Source of the DNA: JADFOI01 sp965218935
GTDB taxonomy: Bacteria; Acidobacteriota; UBA6911; RPQK01; JADFOI01
Assembly: GCA_965218935.1 (NCBI GenBank)
Contig: CBDCMH010000005.1
Span: 1 to 64,000, forward strand
Direction of reading: 5' to 3'
Length of the DNA stretch: 64,000 bases
Below the pieces are notes generated by a model that did not search any database, had not been told where the DNA came from, and saw nothing but the letters and a program-made list of their open reading frames with translations. This document shows positions 9,018 to 17,937 of the stretch, piece by piece. The translations under genes were made by a program, and so were the position numbers. The stretch's first letter is position 1. Each line of letters opens with the position of its first letter.

Positions 9018-9917
9018 TTAGATTTCGATGCTCGGCTCGTCGCGGCTTCCGCCGCCGCCCGGCCGATGACCGTTATCGCCCCAGCCAAGGGCCCGGGCGA
9101 TCCGCCGCGAAGCGCGGCTCGTGCTTGCATGCACGGCGAAACCCGCCGCCGCTTTCCCGGCGATACTCTTGGCGCTGTAGTGCCCGGTGGCAACCTCGAC
9201 ATTCACGCGCCCGCTCCGCCCGTCGATCTCATATTCAAGCTGGGCGTCGGGGATCTCCACCCGTCCCTCTTTGATTGGCAATCCAAGCTCCCGCGCCTTC
9301 TGTTGCCGTACCCGGTCCGCCGCTTCCTTTCCTCCCCTCGCTCTGGCCGTCTCCGACGCCCTGGCAACCTCGCCCTTCAGTTCGGCGTCAATCCGGACGC
9401 GCTTCAAGACGGCGCCCCGCTCGATCAGCTTCGCCTGCTCGATCCGGGCCGCCCGGAAGACGGCCGTATCGTGTTCCAGCTCGGCCGGCTTGACGATGCC
9501 GCTCCACGCCTTCTGCCCACGATCAAGGCCCTGGCTCCGGGCGGCACACTCGGCCCGCTCCACTCCCTGCCTGCTCAGCGTCAACACCTTGTAGGTGCCT
9601 CCTGGTCCCTTAACGGTCTGTTCCCGCACGTCACCGCTCTGGATCATCCGATCCACGGCGCGCCGTGTCGCGTAGGGGTGTGAATCGAAGTGAGCCTCGC
9701 TCATGTCCTTGTAGGCCACGCTCCGGTAAATGCCGATCTCCGCCACGGCCCGGTCCATCCGGGTCTTGATGTCCGTCCGGCCTTCCCGAGGATCGTACTC
9801 GGCGCGGTATCCGCTCCGCCGCCGAGCTGCTCTTTCCCGGCTCCGGTCCAGGGTGGGAACCGGCTTCGCCTGGGCCCGGGTCCGGGGATCGTCTGCAAGG
9901 TCTCTCGGATCAAACAT
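9018..9917 (-). CDS. Replication-relaxation-like mobilisation protein
   Basis: 299 residues. A basic, disordered N-terminus is followed by a winged-helix region (about 55-115: IGIYRSVAYKDMSEAHF and TRRAVDRMIQSGDV). The middle (WSGIVKPAELEHDTAVFRAA) and C-terminal segment (QLEYEIDGRSGRVNVEVATG) match the layout of the replication-relaxation (Replic_Relax) family: winged helix plus a nuclease-like core with conserved acidic and His residues. These proteins sit beside relaxase or transfer genes on plasmids and ICEs and probably act at the transfer or replication origin. It lies between the ArdC-like gene and the trb genes. No classical relaxase is visible in the window, so this may take part of that role. 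That last point is inference. Confidence 0.6.
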   Translation of the reverse strand: MFDPRDLADDPRTRAQAKPVPTLDRSRERAARRRSGYRAEYDPREGRTDIKTRMDRAVAEIGIYRSVAYKDMSEAHFDSHPYATRRAVDRMIQSGDVREQTVKGPGGTYKVLTLSRQGVERAECAARSQGLDRGQKAWSGIVKPAELEHDTAVFRAARIEQAKLIERGAVLKRVRIDAELKGEVARASETARARGGKEAADRVRQQKARELGLPIKEGRVEIPDAQLEYEIDGRSGRVNVEVATGHYSAKSIAGKAAAGFAVHASTSRASRRIARALGWGDNGHRPGGGGSRDEPSIEI

Positions 9918-9930
9918 CCGCTATCTCCGC

Positions 9931-11019
9931 TTACCGGCTAGGGCCAACATCGCGCTCCTGTCCTTGGGCGCGATCCGGGGCGGACCGCTTCGGGGTGTGT
10001 CCGATCTGCGGCCCGCGTTCGTGCGAGTACTCCTGGGTCAGCTCCGCCCGGGTCTTGGTTGGCTGAGCCCGCTCCTGGGTGATCGCCCGGTCGATCAGGA
10101 AATCCGTCATCTTCTCGGCGTCCCGCGCCGCCCTCTGAATCTCGTAAGGATCCTCTTCCAGGACGGCCACCCAGTTCTCGACATAGGCCGCCCCGCGCTG
10201 CGGGTCGTGCCCCACTCCGACCTGCTCCCCGGTCATCATGGCGCTGATCTGCGCCCGCAATTCCTCGCGGGCGTACTCCGGCGATCCAAAGCCCTTATCG
10301 ATGCCGTCTTTGAGGCTGTCTCGATCCATCCGGGAAGAATGGCCCGTGGCGTGTCCGGCCTCATGCAGCGCGGTCTGATAGTACCCATTCCGTGTGGAGA
10401 ATTGACCCGGTTCGGGGAGCACAATCTTGTCCTCCTCGATCCGGTAATAAGCCCGGTCGCCCGCCACGTGTTCAATCTTTGCTCCGTTGGCCTTTAACAC
10501 CCGCTCGGCCTCCCGGTGCGCCTCCCACTCCGGCCGCAACTCCTCCCCGCGCTTTTCCAGTTTCAGCCCCTCCGCTTGCTCGACATTGAACACCGTGTAT
10601 TGGCGACAAATAGGCCGTTTGCTATCGGCATCCTGATGGATCGCCTTGCCGTCCTGGTCCTTGCGGATCTCTCCTTTTTCATCCCTCGCCGCCTGGGGCA
10701 TCCGCTCCTTGAAAAAGAGCACCTGCGTTCCACGCTCGCCCTTGCGGACCTGTCCGCCGGCTTGGCGGATCTGGTTGTAGGTTCCCCAGCGGTTGTCTCC
10801 CCGGCCTTCGGAGATTTGACGGCTCATCAAATACAGGCTGTTCCCTCCCGCGTACCGCTTCCCGGTTGCGAAATTCTCCGGGTGTTGAACCTCCCCCGGC
10901 TTCCACGGTTTCTGCCAGGGCGCGGCGCCACGCTTGATCTGCTCGATGATCTCCCCGCTGACTTTCTTCGCGTAGTCCCCCTTGCGCTTCTTCGGCGAAG
11001 GCTTTTCTTTTTTCGGCAT
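9931..11019 (-). CDS. ArdC-like antirestriction/ssDNA-binding metallopeptidase domain protein
   Basis: Start at 11019 (MPKKEKPSPKKRKGD) with AAGGAG upstream; 362 residues. The N-terminal ArdC/DUF1738-type ssDNA-binding domain (IIEQIKRGAAPWQKPWKPGE; GGNSLYLMSRQ; GGQVRKGERGTQVLFF) is followed by a zincin-like domain with HEAGH at about 219-223 (ALHEAGHATGH). ArdC-type proteins ride on conjugative plasmids and protect incoming single-stranded DNA from host restriction. The C-terminal tail is basic and low-complexity. It is the leading large gene of the transfer region, fitting early expression after transfer. It is intact. Whether the metal site is catalytic is not known from sequence. Confidence 0.85.
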   Translation of the reverse strand: MPKKEKPSPKKRKGDYAKKVSGEIIEQIKRGAAPWQKPWKPGEVQHPENFATGKRYAGGNSLYLMSRQISEGRGDNRWGTYNQIRQAGGQVRKGERGTQVLFFKERMPQAARDEKGEIRKDQDGKAIHQDADSKRPICRQYTVFNVEQAEGLKLEKRGEELRPEWEAHREAERVLKANGAKIEHVAGDRAYYRIEEDKIVLPEPGQFSTRNGYYQTALHEAGHATGHSSRMDRDSLKDGIDKGFGSPEYAREELRAQISAMMTGEQVGVGHDPQRGAAYVENWVAVLEEDPYEIQRAARDAEKMTDFLIDRAITQERAQPTKTRAELTQEYSHERGPQIGHTPKRSAPDRAQGQERDVGPSR

Positions 11020-11033
11020 CCTCAACTCCTTCC

Positions 11034-11225
11034 CTAGTTGGCCGGATCGTCCCTCGCGGCCTCGGCCTCGGCCTCGCTGATCGTCTCGTCTTCCATCAAG
11101 CCAAGCTCATCCGCGAGTTCCCGCGTCAGTTCGAGCGCCCGGCCCCGTTTCAAGGCCTCGTGAAACTCCGCCTCGGTCGTGACCGTGACGTACTGCTCGT
11201 CGTTCTCCTTCTTTTTGTGAATCAT
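11034..11225 (-). CDS. Hypothetical small acidic protein
   Basis: 63 residues, basic at the start (MIHKKKENDEQYVTVTTEAE) and strongly acidic at the end (ETISEAEAEAARDDPAN). It is 15 bases upstream of the ArdC-like gene with a GGAGAGAAA Shine-Dalgarno and so probably co-transcribed. Predicted helical. No motif recognised; a small antitoxin-like or antirestriction partner is conceivable but not supported. Confidence 0.45.
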   Translation of the reverse strand: MIHKKKENDEQYVTVTTEAEFHEALKRGRALELTRELADELGLMEDETISEAEAEAARDDPAN

Positions 11226-11249
11226 GGTTTCTCTCCTTCTCTGGGTGGG

Positions 11250-11687
11250 TTAGCCCCCATCAGGAAATAAAGGCTGTTTGGAGGGCGCCGGCCCCAAAGT
11301 GCGGCCGCAGATGATGCAGGCGGGTTCAGATTCGGCGCTTTCGGCATATCGAGCCTCCCCGGAGCCGCTTCCCGGTCCGTCCTTGGCAGGGGAAGGCTCC
11401 GTTTCGACGATACTGCCCGAACCGGAGGGAGCGGAAGGTTGATCCGTCACGCGGAGGCGGCAGCGTTCCCGGTAGGCTCGCTGGTGGTCGCGGTGATCGA
11501 GCCGCCCCTCCTCGCTTTTCTGGTGCTTCTTGTTGGCGGCACGCGTCTGTTGCTGCCGTTTTTTTTCCCGGCATCGCTCGCTGCAATACCGGTGGCCCCG
11601 GTCGCAATGACAACAGATCCAGAACACCGCGCCACAGCCAATACCCCGGCAAATCCGCCGGCGCAGGAGTTCCTCGCGGGTCCCCAT
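11250..11687 (-). CDS. Hypothetical Cys/His-rich zinc-ribbon protein
   Basis: Start taken at the ATG at 11687 (MGTREELLRRRICRGIGCGA); a TTG nine codons earlier is possible. About 145 residues. The first half carries a dense metal-site pattern (CRGIGCGAVFWICCHCDRGH then RYCSERC), followed by a highly basic helix (KKRQQQTRAANKKHQKSEE). A second CxxC pair (CIICGRTLG) lies near the C-terminus. It looks like a nucleic-acid-binding zinc protein of the kind often found beside mobile elements. Function is not known. It heads the minus-strand mobile operon, divergent from the rep gene. Confidence 0.5.
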   Translation of the reverse strand: MGTREELLRRRICRGIGCGAVFWICCHCDRGHRYCSERCREKKRQQQTRAANKKHQKSEEGRLDHRDHQRAYRERCRLRVTDQPSAPSGSGSIVETEPSPAKDGPGSGSGEARYAESAESEPACIICGRTLGPAPSKQPLFPDGG

Positions 11688-11714
11688 CCCCGCCCTATCG
11701 GCGGGAGGGGACAA

Positions 11715-12008
11715 CCGCGGCCCGTCATGGCAATCCCGATCTCATCTGCAGATGACGTAGGGGCGTTTTTCCGGGTTGGCGCAAAAAAACCCGATCGCCG
11801 GCTAACGGCCGGGGTTTTCGCTTTCCAACCTCGGCCACGCCTTGCCAGAGCCTCGGCAAGCCTCACCGGCGGCGAAGAGTCAATCTCCCGCTATCGGCGA
11901 TCACCCAAAAAAGCGCGGCCCTGAAGCTTGTTATCCCTTGTCCCCTTTTCCGCTCTGCGGCGCTGAATGCGGCCCTCTTTCTGTCTGAGGCGCATGGGAG
12001 AATAAGCC
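11715..12008. other. Divergent intergenic region of the plasmid-like segment
   Basis: Holds the promoters for the minus-strand transfer operon and the plus-strand rep gene, plus one terminator-like hairpin. An iteron-type replication origin would be expected near a RepA gene, but I see no set of direct repeats here. A GGGAG Shine-Dalgarno precedes the rep ATG. Confidence 0.35.
11783..11818. terminator. Bidirectional terminator-like hairpin
   Basis: AAAACCC at 11786-11792 pairs with GGGGTTTT at 11811-11818, and GCCG at 11797-11800 pairs with CGGC at 11806-11809. An A-run precedes and a T-run follows, so it would work in both directions. It is oddly placed, between divergent genes, which suggests that a gene once lay here. 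Confidence 0.45.
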
Positions 12009-12821
12009 ATGGAGCGAAAACGAGACGGGTTAGTTCCTATTGGGAAAACCTTCGCTGGGCGCGGCGGGCCGGCGGAGGCGGTCCGCGGCACCTCGCCCCA
12101 AGCGCGGCACCACTTCACCCAGGCCGATCAGGTGAACCAGCTTGTCGGGGCCAGTGAAGCGGACCCCGATCTGGGCTTCATGGCACGGCTACTGGCGCTG
12201 TGCAGCCTGCCCCGCACTAATCCCGGCGACCGGAAAGAGTATGTACGCCGAAATGGCCCCTATACTTTGGTCATGAGTGCAGGAGGGCTCAACAAACTCC
12301 CTTTTGGCAATCTTCCCCGCCTCTTGCTGGCCTGGGTATGCACCGAAGCGGTACGCACCCAAAGCCGTGAACTCATCCTGGGGACCTCGCTCTCGGAGTT
12401 CATGCGCAAGCTGGATTTGCACGTCAGCGGCGGGAGCAGCCGAGGCGGAAGGACGCGGCTCCGCAACCAGATGCGGCGGCTCTTTCGCTGCACCGTCTCG
12501 CTGATCTACGAGGATGAACGAGGGGATGCCAGCGTGAGTTCGGTGATCGCCCGTCGTACCGAGTTCTGGTGGAACGAGCGCAAGCCCGACGAGTCCTCGC
12601 TGTGGAAGAGCCAGATCGAACTCAGCGAGGACTTTTTCAAAGAAATCATTAACCATCCAATGCCGATCGACATGAACATCCTGAAGGCGCTCAAGCGGTC
12701 CTCATTAGGTCTTGATCTTTACCTCTGGGTCACCTACCGAACTTTTATCCTCACGCATCCGCTACGGCTCTCCTGGCTGTATCCCGTCAGCGAAAGTGGG
12801 ACACATAGGGCCGAGAGTTAA
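12009..12821 (+). pseudogene. RepA_C-type plasmid replication initiator, C-terminus replaced by an IS
   Basis: Matches the RepA_C family of plasmid replication initiators: FMARLLALCSLPRTNPGDRK, LPFGNLPRLLLAWVCTEAVR, the Arg-rich LRNQMRRLFRCTVSLIYED and LGLDLYLWVTYRTF. ATG at 12009 with GGGAG upstream. True coding sequence ends at 12777, where the IS left end begins (after RLSW). The final residues (YPVSESGTHRAES) are IS-encoded. The family normally continues for roughly another 60-80 residues, so the initiator is truncated and probably inactive. It shows that the left segment descends from a replicating plasmid or a plasmid-like integrative element. Confidence 0.75.
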
Positions 12822-12933
12822 GAGAGAGTTGGAAGGTTTGAGGGGGTGAGATCTCACCCCCTCAAAGGGCTGATCTTGGCAGCCCATCAGAGCAAGCCGA
12901 TGCTGGTCATGGCACAACCAAAAGGAGAACGCT

Positions 12934-13260
12934 ATGACCACAGACGTCGTCAAACAGATCCGTAGGGCCACCCGCCGGAGATTCACGGCCGAAGAGAAGA
13001 TCCACATCGTTTTGGAGGGGCTCCGCGGAGAGATTCCCGTCACCGAACTGTGCCGCAAAGAAGGGATTCAACCTTCGATCTACTACAAGTGGTCCAAGGC
13101 CTTCCTGGATTCGGGCAAAAACGGTCTAACCCGGGAGACCCAACGGAATGCGACTTCCGGTGAGGTGCGTCGCTTGAAGGAGGAGAATGAGGCCTTGAAG
13201 AAGGCGGTGGCCGAGACGGTAGTGGAGAACCAAAAGCTAAAAAAAAGTTTGGGCCTGTAA
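12934..13260 (+). CDS. IS transposase OrfA (HTH protein)
   Basis: 108 residues. The N-terminal HTH_Tnp_1-type domain (RRRFTAEEKIHIVLEGLRGE; VTELCRKEGIQPSIYYKWSK) is followed by a leucine-zipper-like helix (VRRLKEENEALKKAVAETVV). This is the DNA-binding component of an IS3-type transposase. It ends in an A-rich stretch (AAAAAAAGT) just before the stop, the kind of site where frameshifting can make an OrfAB fusion. OrfB starts 20 bases later with its own AAGGAGG Shine-Dalgarno, so separate translation is more likely. Confidence 0.85.
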   Translation: MTTDVVKQIRRATRRRFTAEEKIHIVLEGLRGEIPVTELCRKEGIQPSIYYKWSKAFLDSGKNGLTRETQRNATSGEVRRLKEENEALKKAVAETVVENQKLKKSLGL

Positions 13261-13280
13261 GGCGAAGGAGGTATCAGAGG

Positions 13281-14279
13281 ATGCTCAGCGAGCACAAGCT
13301 GGAAGTTTTAAGGACAGTGGAGGCCTCCGAGTTACCGGTCCGGGAGGTGCTGGATCAACTCGAGATCCCCCGCTCGACCTACTATCGCTGGAGACACCAC
13401 TTTCGAAAGAGGGGGTTGGCAGGCTTGCGGGACCGTCCCCCAGGATCAGGACGGGTTTGGAATCAGATCCTGCCCAAAGAACGGGACCGAATCCTGGAGA
13501 TGGCGCTGCTGTTTCCAGAGTGGTCCTCACGAGAAGTGAGCTGCCAGGTGACGGATAGGTGCGGGTTTACGGTCTCGGAATCCTCGGTCTACCGGATTTT
13601 GAAAGCGGAAGGGCTGATTCGGGAGGTTCAACTCCGGAGCTTTCCAGCCGAATCGGAATATCGAATCAAGACGACCCGACCCAACCAGCAGTGGCAAACG
13701 GATGCGACCTATCTTCTGGTCAAGAACTGGGGCTGGTACTATCTGATCTCAGTACTGGATGACTTTAGCCGGAGGATCCTGGCCTGGGGACTTCACACGG
13801 CCATGCGTGCTGGAGACTTCAGCCAGGTGGTCGAGGCGGCTTGTGAGAGAACGGGTGTGGAACAGGCTCCGTTGTCTGATCGGCCCCGGCTGGTGACAGA
13901 CCGCGGACCGGCTTTGATCTCCAAAGACTTGGGTCAGTATCTGGAGACCAAGGGACTGGGCCACATCCTGGCCTCACCCTATCATCCCCAGACCAACGGG
14001 AAGATCGAACGCTACCATCGTTCCTGCAAGGAACGCATCAACCTAATGGTCTGGGAGACACCCGAGGAGTTGGAGCGAGAAATCGCGGTCTTTATCGACT
14101 ACTACAACTCCAGGCGCTATCACGAGGCCCTGGGTAACGTCACACCCGATGACATGTACTTCGCAAGACGAGATTCCATCCACACAAAAAGGAGAAGATT
14201 GAAAGGAGTCACCCTTGCCCGTCGGCAGGCGATCAATGCTAAACTAGCCCGATCAGCATCGGTTCCCACTGTCTCTTAG
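13281..14279 (+). CDS. IS transposase OrfB (integrase core, DDE)
   Basis: 332 residues with AAGGAGG upstream. An N-terminal HTH (VREVLDQLEIPRSTYYRWRH) is followed by the rve integrase core. Catalytic residues are D141 (WQTDATYL), D207 (VTDRGPAL) and E243 (NGKIERYH), a DD(35)E spacing. The HPQTNGKIERYH motif is typical. It is uninterrupted, so the element may still be active. Confidence 0.88.
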   Translation: MLSEHKLEVLRTVEASELPVREVLDQLEIPRSTYYRWRHHFRKRGLAGLRDRPPGSGRVWNQILPKERDRILEMALLFPEWSSREVSCQVTDRCGFTVSESSVYRILKAEGLIREVQLRSFPAESEYRIKTTRPNQQWQTDATYLLVKNWGWYYLISVLDDFSRRILAWGLHTAMRAGDFSQVVEAACERTGVEQAPLSDRPRLVTDRGPALISKDLGQYLETKGLGHILASPYHPQTNGKIERYHRSCKERINLMVWETPEELEREIAVFIDYYNSRRYHEALGNVTPDDMYFARRDSIHTKRRRLKGVTLARRQAINAKLARSASVPTVS

Positions 14280-14402
14280 CTTGGAACCCCAAATGTCCCA
14301 TTCTCGCTGAAGACGTACATCTGTGGTCAGGTGGTCAGGTTCAAATTTCTTCTATGTTCTGGATTCTGGCTTCGGACTACTTCTTTAGCGGCTTCTTCTT
14401 TA

Positions 14403-15125
14403 CTAATTAATCCAGAAGTCGTCTTCTTTTTGTTTTTCCTTCCGCCTCTCGCTGTCGTAGACCTTGAATTTCTGTCGCATCCGCTGCAGCTTCCAGCGAT
14501 GGTAGCTCTGGCGTATTCCGGAAAGGGATAGCAATCCCTTCATGTAGAGAAAACCCAACACCATGCCTCCCAGATGAGCCATGTGAGCAATAGGACCGCC
14601 CGGTGAGCTCAGTGCGGAAATAAAGGTGACAATACCCAGAAAGGCCACAAAATATTTCACTTTGACGGGAAAGAGAAAGTAAAGGTACACCATCCGTTCC
14701 GGAAACATGAGCCCGTAGGCCATTAAGATTCCGTAGATGGCGCCGCTGGCTCCGATGGTCGGTATGAGAGAGAACGGCTGAAAGGCGATCGACAACAGCC
14801 CGGCTCCGATGCCGGTAACCAGGAAAAATCTCAAAAACTCCTTGCTGCTCCAGTGGCGCTCGAGTTCGCAGCCGAACATCCAGAGCGGGAACATGTTCCA
14901 GAACAAATGCCAGAAGTTCCCGTGAAGAAAGAGATAGGTGACGATCTGCCACACAAACAGTTTGCTGAGGATGTGGTAAGGGGTCAGGCCAAAGATTTCG
15001 ATCATGGCCCGGTTATCCCCGAGCGACTGCAGAAGGAAGGCACCTGCACAGGCAATCACCAGGTACTTGACCATAGGGGTCAGGGTGGGACCCAGCCTCA
15101 CAGGCTGTCTCGGACCAAAACTCAT
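14403..15125 (-). CDS. Rhomboid-family intramembrane serine protease
   Basis: 240 residues with six or so membrane helices. The catalytic serine is S127 in GASGA and the catalytic histidine is H184 in AHMAHLGG. The rhomboid L1 signature HGNFWHLFWNM (68-78) is present. The charged cytoplasmic tail (about 205-240) is longer than in minimal rhomboids. It cleaves membrane proteins within the bilayer; substrates are unknown. It is flanked on both sides by GGTCAGG-type repeats and stands alone, in the same direction as the housekeeping genes beyond. Confidence 0.88.
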   Translation of the reverse strand: MSFGPRQPVRLGPTLTPMVKYLVIACAGAFLLQSLGDNRAMIEIFGLTPYHILSKLFVWQIVTYLFLHGNFWHLFWNMFPLWMFGCELERHWSSKEFLRFFLVTGIGAGLLSIAFQPFSLIPTIGASGAIYGILMAYGLMFPERMVYLYFLFPVKVKYFVAFLGIVTFISALSSPGGPIAHMAHLGGMVLGFLYMKGLLSLSGIRQSYHRWKLQRMRQKFKVYDSERRKEKQKEDDFWIN

Positions 15126-15173
15126 GGTCTGATGATAGCATTCGGTCGGGGAAAGAAGCTAGAAGAGCTGACG

Positions 15174-15371
15174 CCAGAACCCTGACCATCCTGACCCGCT
15201 GACCACCTGACCACCCGAAACGGAAAGCTCAAAATCCCAACTCCCAAATTCCACACCCTAACTTCAAAACCCAGATTAGCAGTCTCCTGTCCTCTTCCTC
15301 TGGTCTGAACACACGGGTCAGGAGGTCAGGACGGTCAGGAAGTCAGCGGGTCAGGAGGGTCAGGGGTCTCC
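15174..15371. repeat. Intergenic short-repeat block (GGTCAGG and CAAATTCC types)
   Basis: Low-complexity block between rhomboid and ahcY. CCTGACC/CTGACCACC units (15180-15217) are followed by CCCAACTCCCAAATTCCAC at about 15236, then GGTCAGGAGGTCAGGACGGT at about 15317 and further GGTCAGG units to 15366. The same heptamer occurs at 14323-14340 and around 17938-18076. No gene is visible. Confidence 0.55.
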
Positions 15372-16628
15372 CTAGGTTCCTTCGGCCCAGGAGGCCAGGT
15401 AGGTTTGCTGCTCATCGGTCAGGGTGTCAATCTGCACACCCATAGCGGAGAGTTTCAGACGGGCAATCTCCTGATCGATCTCAGGGGGAACCCCATAAAC
15501 TTGAGGTTTCAGTTCCCCGTGGTGTTTCACCAGATACTCGGCCGCCAGTGCCTGGTTGGCGAAGGACATATCCATCACCGATGCGGGATGCCCTTCGGCA
15601 GCCGCCAAATTAATGAGACGGCCCTCCCCCAGGAGGTAGACGCGGCGACCGTCGTGCAAAAGGTATTCCTCCAGGAACTCTCGAACCGTTCGCTTCTTCG
15701 TGCTTAAGGCTTCCAGACCGGGGATATCGAGCTCGACATTGAAATGGCCTGAGTTGGCCACCACGGCACCGTCGAGCATGACGTCGAAGTGCTCCTTGCG
15801 AATGACATTCTTGTTCCCGGTTAGGGTCACGAAAATCTTTCCGATTTTCGCAGCCTCGCCAAGGGGCATCACCTGGAATCCATCCATGATCGCTTCCAGA
15901 CCCTTGACCGGTTCCACTTCACACACCACAACGTGGGCCCCCATTCCTCGGGCTCGCATGGCCACACCCCGCCCGCACCAACCATAACCCACCACCACAA
16001 AGCAGCTGCCGGCCAAGAGCAAATTGGTGGCTCGAATAATCCCATCCACCGTGGATTGCCCTGTCCCGTACCGATTGTCAAAGAGGTGTTTGGTGTTGGC
16101 ATCGTTCACGGCAATCACGGGAAAGCGCAAAACGTTATCCTCAGCCATACTGCGCAGCCGGATAATTCCCGTAGTCGTCTCCTCCGTGCTCCCCATGATG
16201 CCCGGGATGTACTCTTTCTTATCCGACAAAACGGCGGATACCAGATCGGCACCGTCATCCATGGTGATCTGGGGTCCAGTCTTTAGGGCGGAATGGAGGT
16301 GGGCGTAATAGGTGTCATTGTCTTCGCCCCTGATGGCAAAGACGGGAATTTCAAAATTCTTCACCAGGGAAGCCGCCGTGTCATCCTGAGTACTTAAAGG
16401 ATTGGAGGCGCAGATTCGCAATTCAGCACCCCCGGCCTTGAGAGCGCGGCCCAGATTAGCGGTCTCGGTGGTCACATGGAGGCAAGCCGCAATTTTGATT
16501 CCCTTCAGTGGCTTCTCCTTTTCAAACCGTTCCCGAATCAATCGCAGGACGGGCATGGACTGGTCTGCCCATTCAATTCGGTCCAACCCTTTTTGAGCCA
16601 GAGAAGGGTCTTTAATATCAAAATCCAT
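15372..16628 (-). CDS. ahcY: S-adenosylhomocysteine hydrolase
   Basis: Hydrolyses S-adenosylhomocysteine to adenosine and homocysteine, keeping SAM-dependent methylation going. 418 residues. The substrate domain contains ACLHVTTETANLGRALKAGG, CASNPLSTQDDTAA and VNDANTKHLFDNRYGTGQST. The NAD-binding loop is GYGWCGRGVAMRARGMGA, followed by VVCEVEPVKGLEA. The C-terminus (LGEGRLINLAAAEGHPASVM) is complete. It lacks the ~40-residue insertion of some bacterial forms. It is 56 bases downstream of metK in the same direction, so the SAM-making and SAH-recycling steps are probably one operon. Confidence 0.95.
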   Translation of the reverse strand: MDFDIKDPSLAQKGLDRIEWADQSMPVLRLIRERFEKEKPLKGIKIAACLHVTTETANLGRALKAGGAELRICASNPLSTQDDTAASLVKNFEIPVFAIRGEDNDTYYAHLHSALKTGPQITMDDGADLVSAVLSDKKEYIPGIMGSTEETTTGIIRLRSMAEDNVLRFPVIAVNDANTKHLFDNRYGTGQSTVDGIIRATNLLLAGSCFVVVGYGWCGRGVAMRARGMGAHVVVCEVEPVKGLEAIMDGFQVMPLGEAAKIGKIFVTLTGNKNVIRKEHFDVMLDGAVVANSGHFNVELDIPGLEALSTKKRTVREFLEEYLLHDGRRVYLLGEGRLINLAAAEGHPASVMDMSFANQALAAEYLVKHHGELKPQVYGVPPEIDQEIARLKLSAMGVQIDTLTDEQQTYLASWAEGT

Positions 16629-16684
16629 GGAGTTCTTTCCCTTTGAAGCTGTTGTAATGGTTGTTGTGAATGATACTCGGGCGG

Positions 16685-17866
16685 CTAACCGATGACCTGC
16701 TTGGCGTCCATCTCAGAGAGCCCTGCTTCACGACGAAGAACATCGGCCCTGTCGGTGAGCTCCCAGGTGAACCCTTCGTCTTCTCTCCCGAAGTGACCAT
16801 AAGCCGCGGTTTTTCGGAAAATCGGCTGCCTCAAATTGAGTGAGTCGATGATTCCCTGAGGAGTCAGCGAAAAATGAGATCGGATCAGCTCTTCAATGGT
16901 TTCTTCGCTCAGGCGTTCCGTCCCGAAGGTATCCACCAGGAGGGAGACGGGCTCGGCAACCCCAATCGCATAGGCCAGTTGAATTTCCAGACGCTCGGCC
17001 AAACCCGCAGCCACACAATTCTTGGCGATGTAACGAGCCATGTAAGAAGCCGACCGGTCGACTTTGGAAGGATCCTTACCTGAAAAAGCTCCTCCCCCAT
17101 GACTGCCTACGCCGCCGTAGGTATCGACAATGATTTTGCGTCCCGTGACACCACAATCTCCCTGAGGCCCTCCGACCACGAAACGACCGGTGGGATTAAT
17201 GTGAAATTTGGTGTTCTTGTCGAGCAATTCTTCGGGAATGATGGGGTCAATCACTTTTTCCTGGATGGCCTCGGCGATCTCCTCATTGGTGACCTCGGAG
17301 CTATGCTGGGTGGAAATGACGACGGCATCCACTCGAACCGGTTTGTCCCCGTCGTGCTCCACCGTAACCTGTGACTTGCCGTCGGGCCGAAGCCAGTCAA
17401 TGATCCCCTGCTTTCGACACTGGGCCAGCCGCTTGACCAATTGGTGTGCCAGGACGATGGGCATGGGCATGAGCTGGGGAGTTTCCGTGCAGGCATAGCC
17501 AAACATCAACCCCTGATCACCGGCACCACCCGTATCCACTCCCTGAGCGATATCGGGGGATTGCCGGTCAATGGAACTGATGACTCCACAGGTTTCGTAA
17601 TCAAACCCGTACTTGGCCCGCGTGTATCCCACATCACGAATGACTCCTCTGGCCACCGCGGGAAAATCGACATAGCCTTTGGTGGTGATCTCTCCGGCGA
17701 TGATGACCAGTCCGGTGGTCACCAGGGTCTCGCAGGCCACCCGGCCATGCGGTTCCTGCTCCAGAACCCCATCCAAAACGGCATCCGAGATCTGATCGGC
17801 GATTTTATCGGGATGTCCTTCGGTTACTGACTCTGACGTAAATAAATGACTGCGATTTCTTGACAT
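16685..17866 (-). CDS. metK: Methionine adenosyltransferase (SAM synthetase)
   Basis: Makes SAM from methionine and ATP. Start at the ATG at 17866 (MSRNRSHLFTSESVTEGHPD) with GGGGGG upstream; 393 residues, standard length. Motifs: GHPDKIADQISDA, the hexapeptide GAGDQG, and the glycine-rich loop GGGAFSGKDPSKVDRSA. Next gene is ahcY. The SAM it supplies is used by the several radical SAM proteins elsewhere in the window. I looked for a SAM or SAH riboswitch in the leader and saw none. Confidence 0.95.
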   Translation of the reverse strand: MSRNRSHLFTSESVTEGHPDKIADQISDAVLDGVLEQEPHGRVACETLVTTGLVIIAGEITTKGYVDFPAVARGVIRDVGYTRAKYGFDYETCGVISSIDRQSPDIAQGVDTGGAGDQGLMFGYACTETPQLMPMPIVLAHQLVKRLAQCRKQGIIDWLRPDGKSQVTVEHDGDKPVRVDAVVISTQHSSEVTNEEIAEAIQEKVIDPIIPEELLDKNTKFHINPTGRFVVGGPQGDCGVTGRKIIVDTYGGVGSHGGGAFSGKDPSKVDRSASYMARYIAKNCVAAGLAERLEIQLAYAIGVAEPVSLLVDTFGTERLSEETIEELIRSHFSLTPQGIIDSLNLRQPIFRKTAAYGHFGREDEGFTWELTDRADVLRREAGLSEMDAKQVIG

Positions 17867-17937
17867 CAATACCCCCCGGGGAAACGGGTTCTATGTAGAG
17901 GCAAAAACTAACACAGCGCCTCTGGGCTGTCAATGAG

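Larger units (their letters stand above)
12778..14319 (+). mobile_element. IS element, DDE type, IS3/IS481-like, two genes
   Basis: 1542 bp with imperfect terminal inverted repeats of about 28 bp. The left end starts TGTATCCCGTCAGCGAAAG and the right end (reverse complement) TGTACGTCTTCAGCGAGAA; both share TCAGCGA and TGGGACA. It has two ORFs: an HTH protein and a DD(35)E integrase. A strong hairpin (GAGGGGGTGAGATCTCACCCCCTC) lies at about 12839-12862, upstream of the first ORF. No target-site duplication: the flanks are GGC on the left and TCT on the right. It forms the exact boundary between the plasmid-like segment and the chromosomal segment. TG..CA ends and the two-ORF layout favour IS3-like; IS481 is an alternative. 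Confidence 0.8.

Noticed and set aside
11715..12008. Iteron-type plasmid replication origin
   Set aside because: No set of direct repeats of 15-22 bp was found next to the rep gene; only a terminator-like hairpin.
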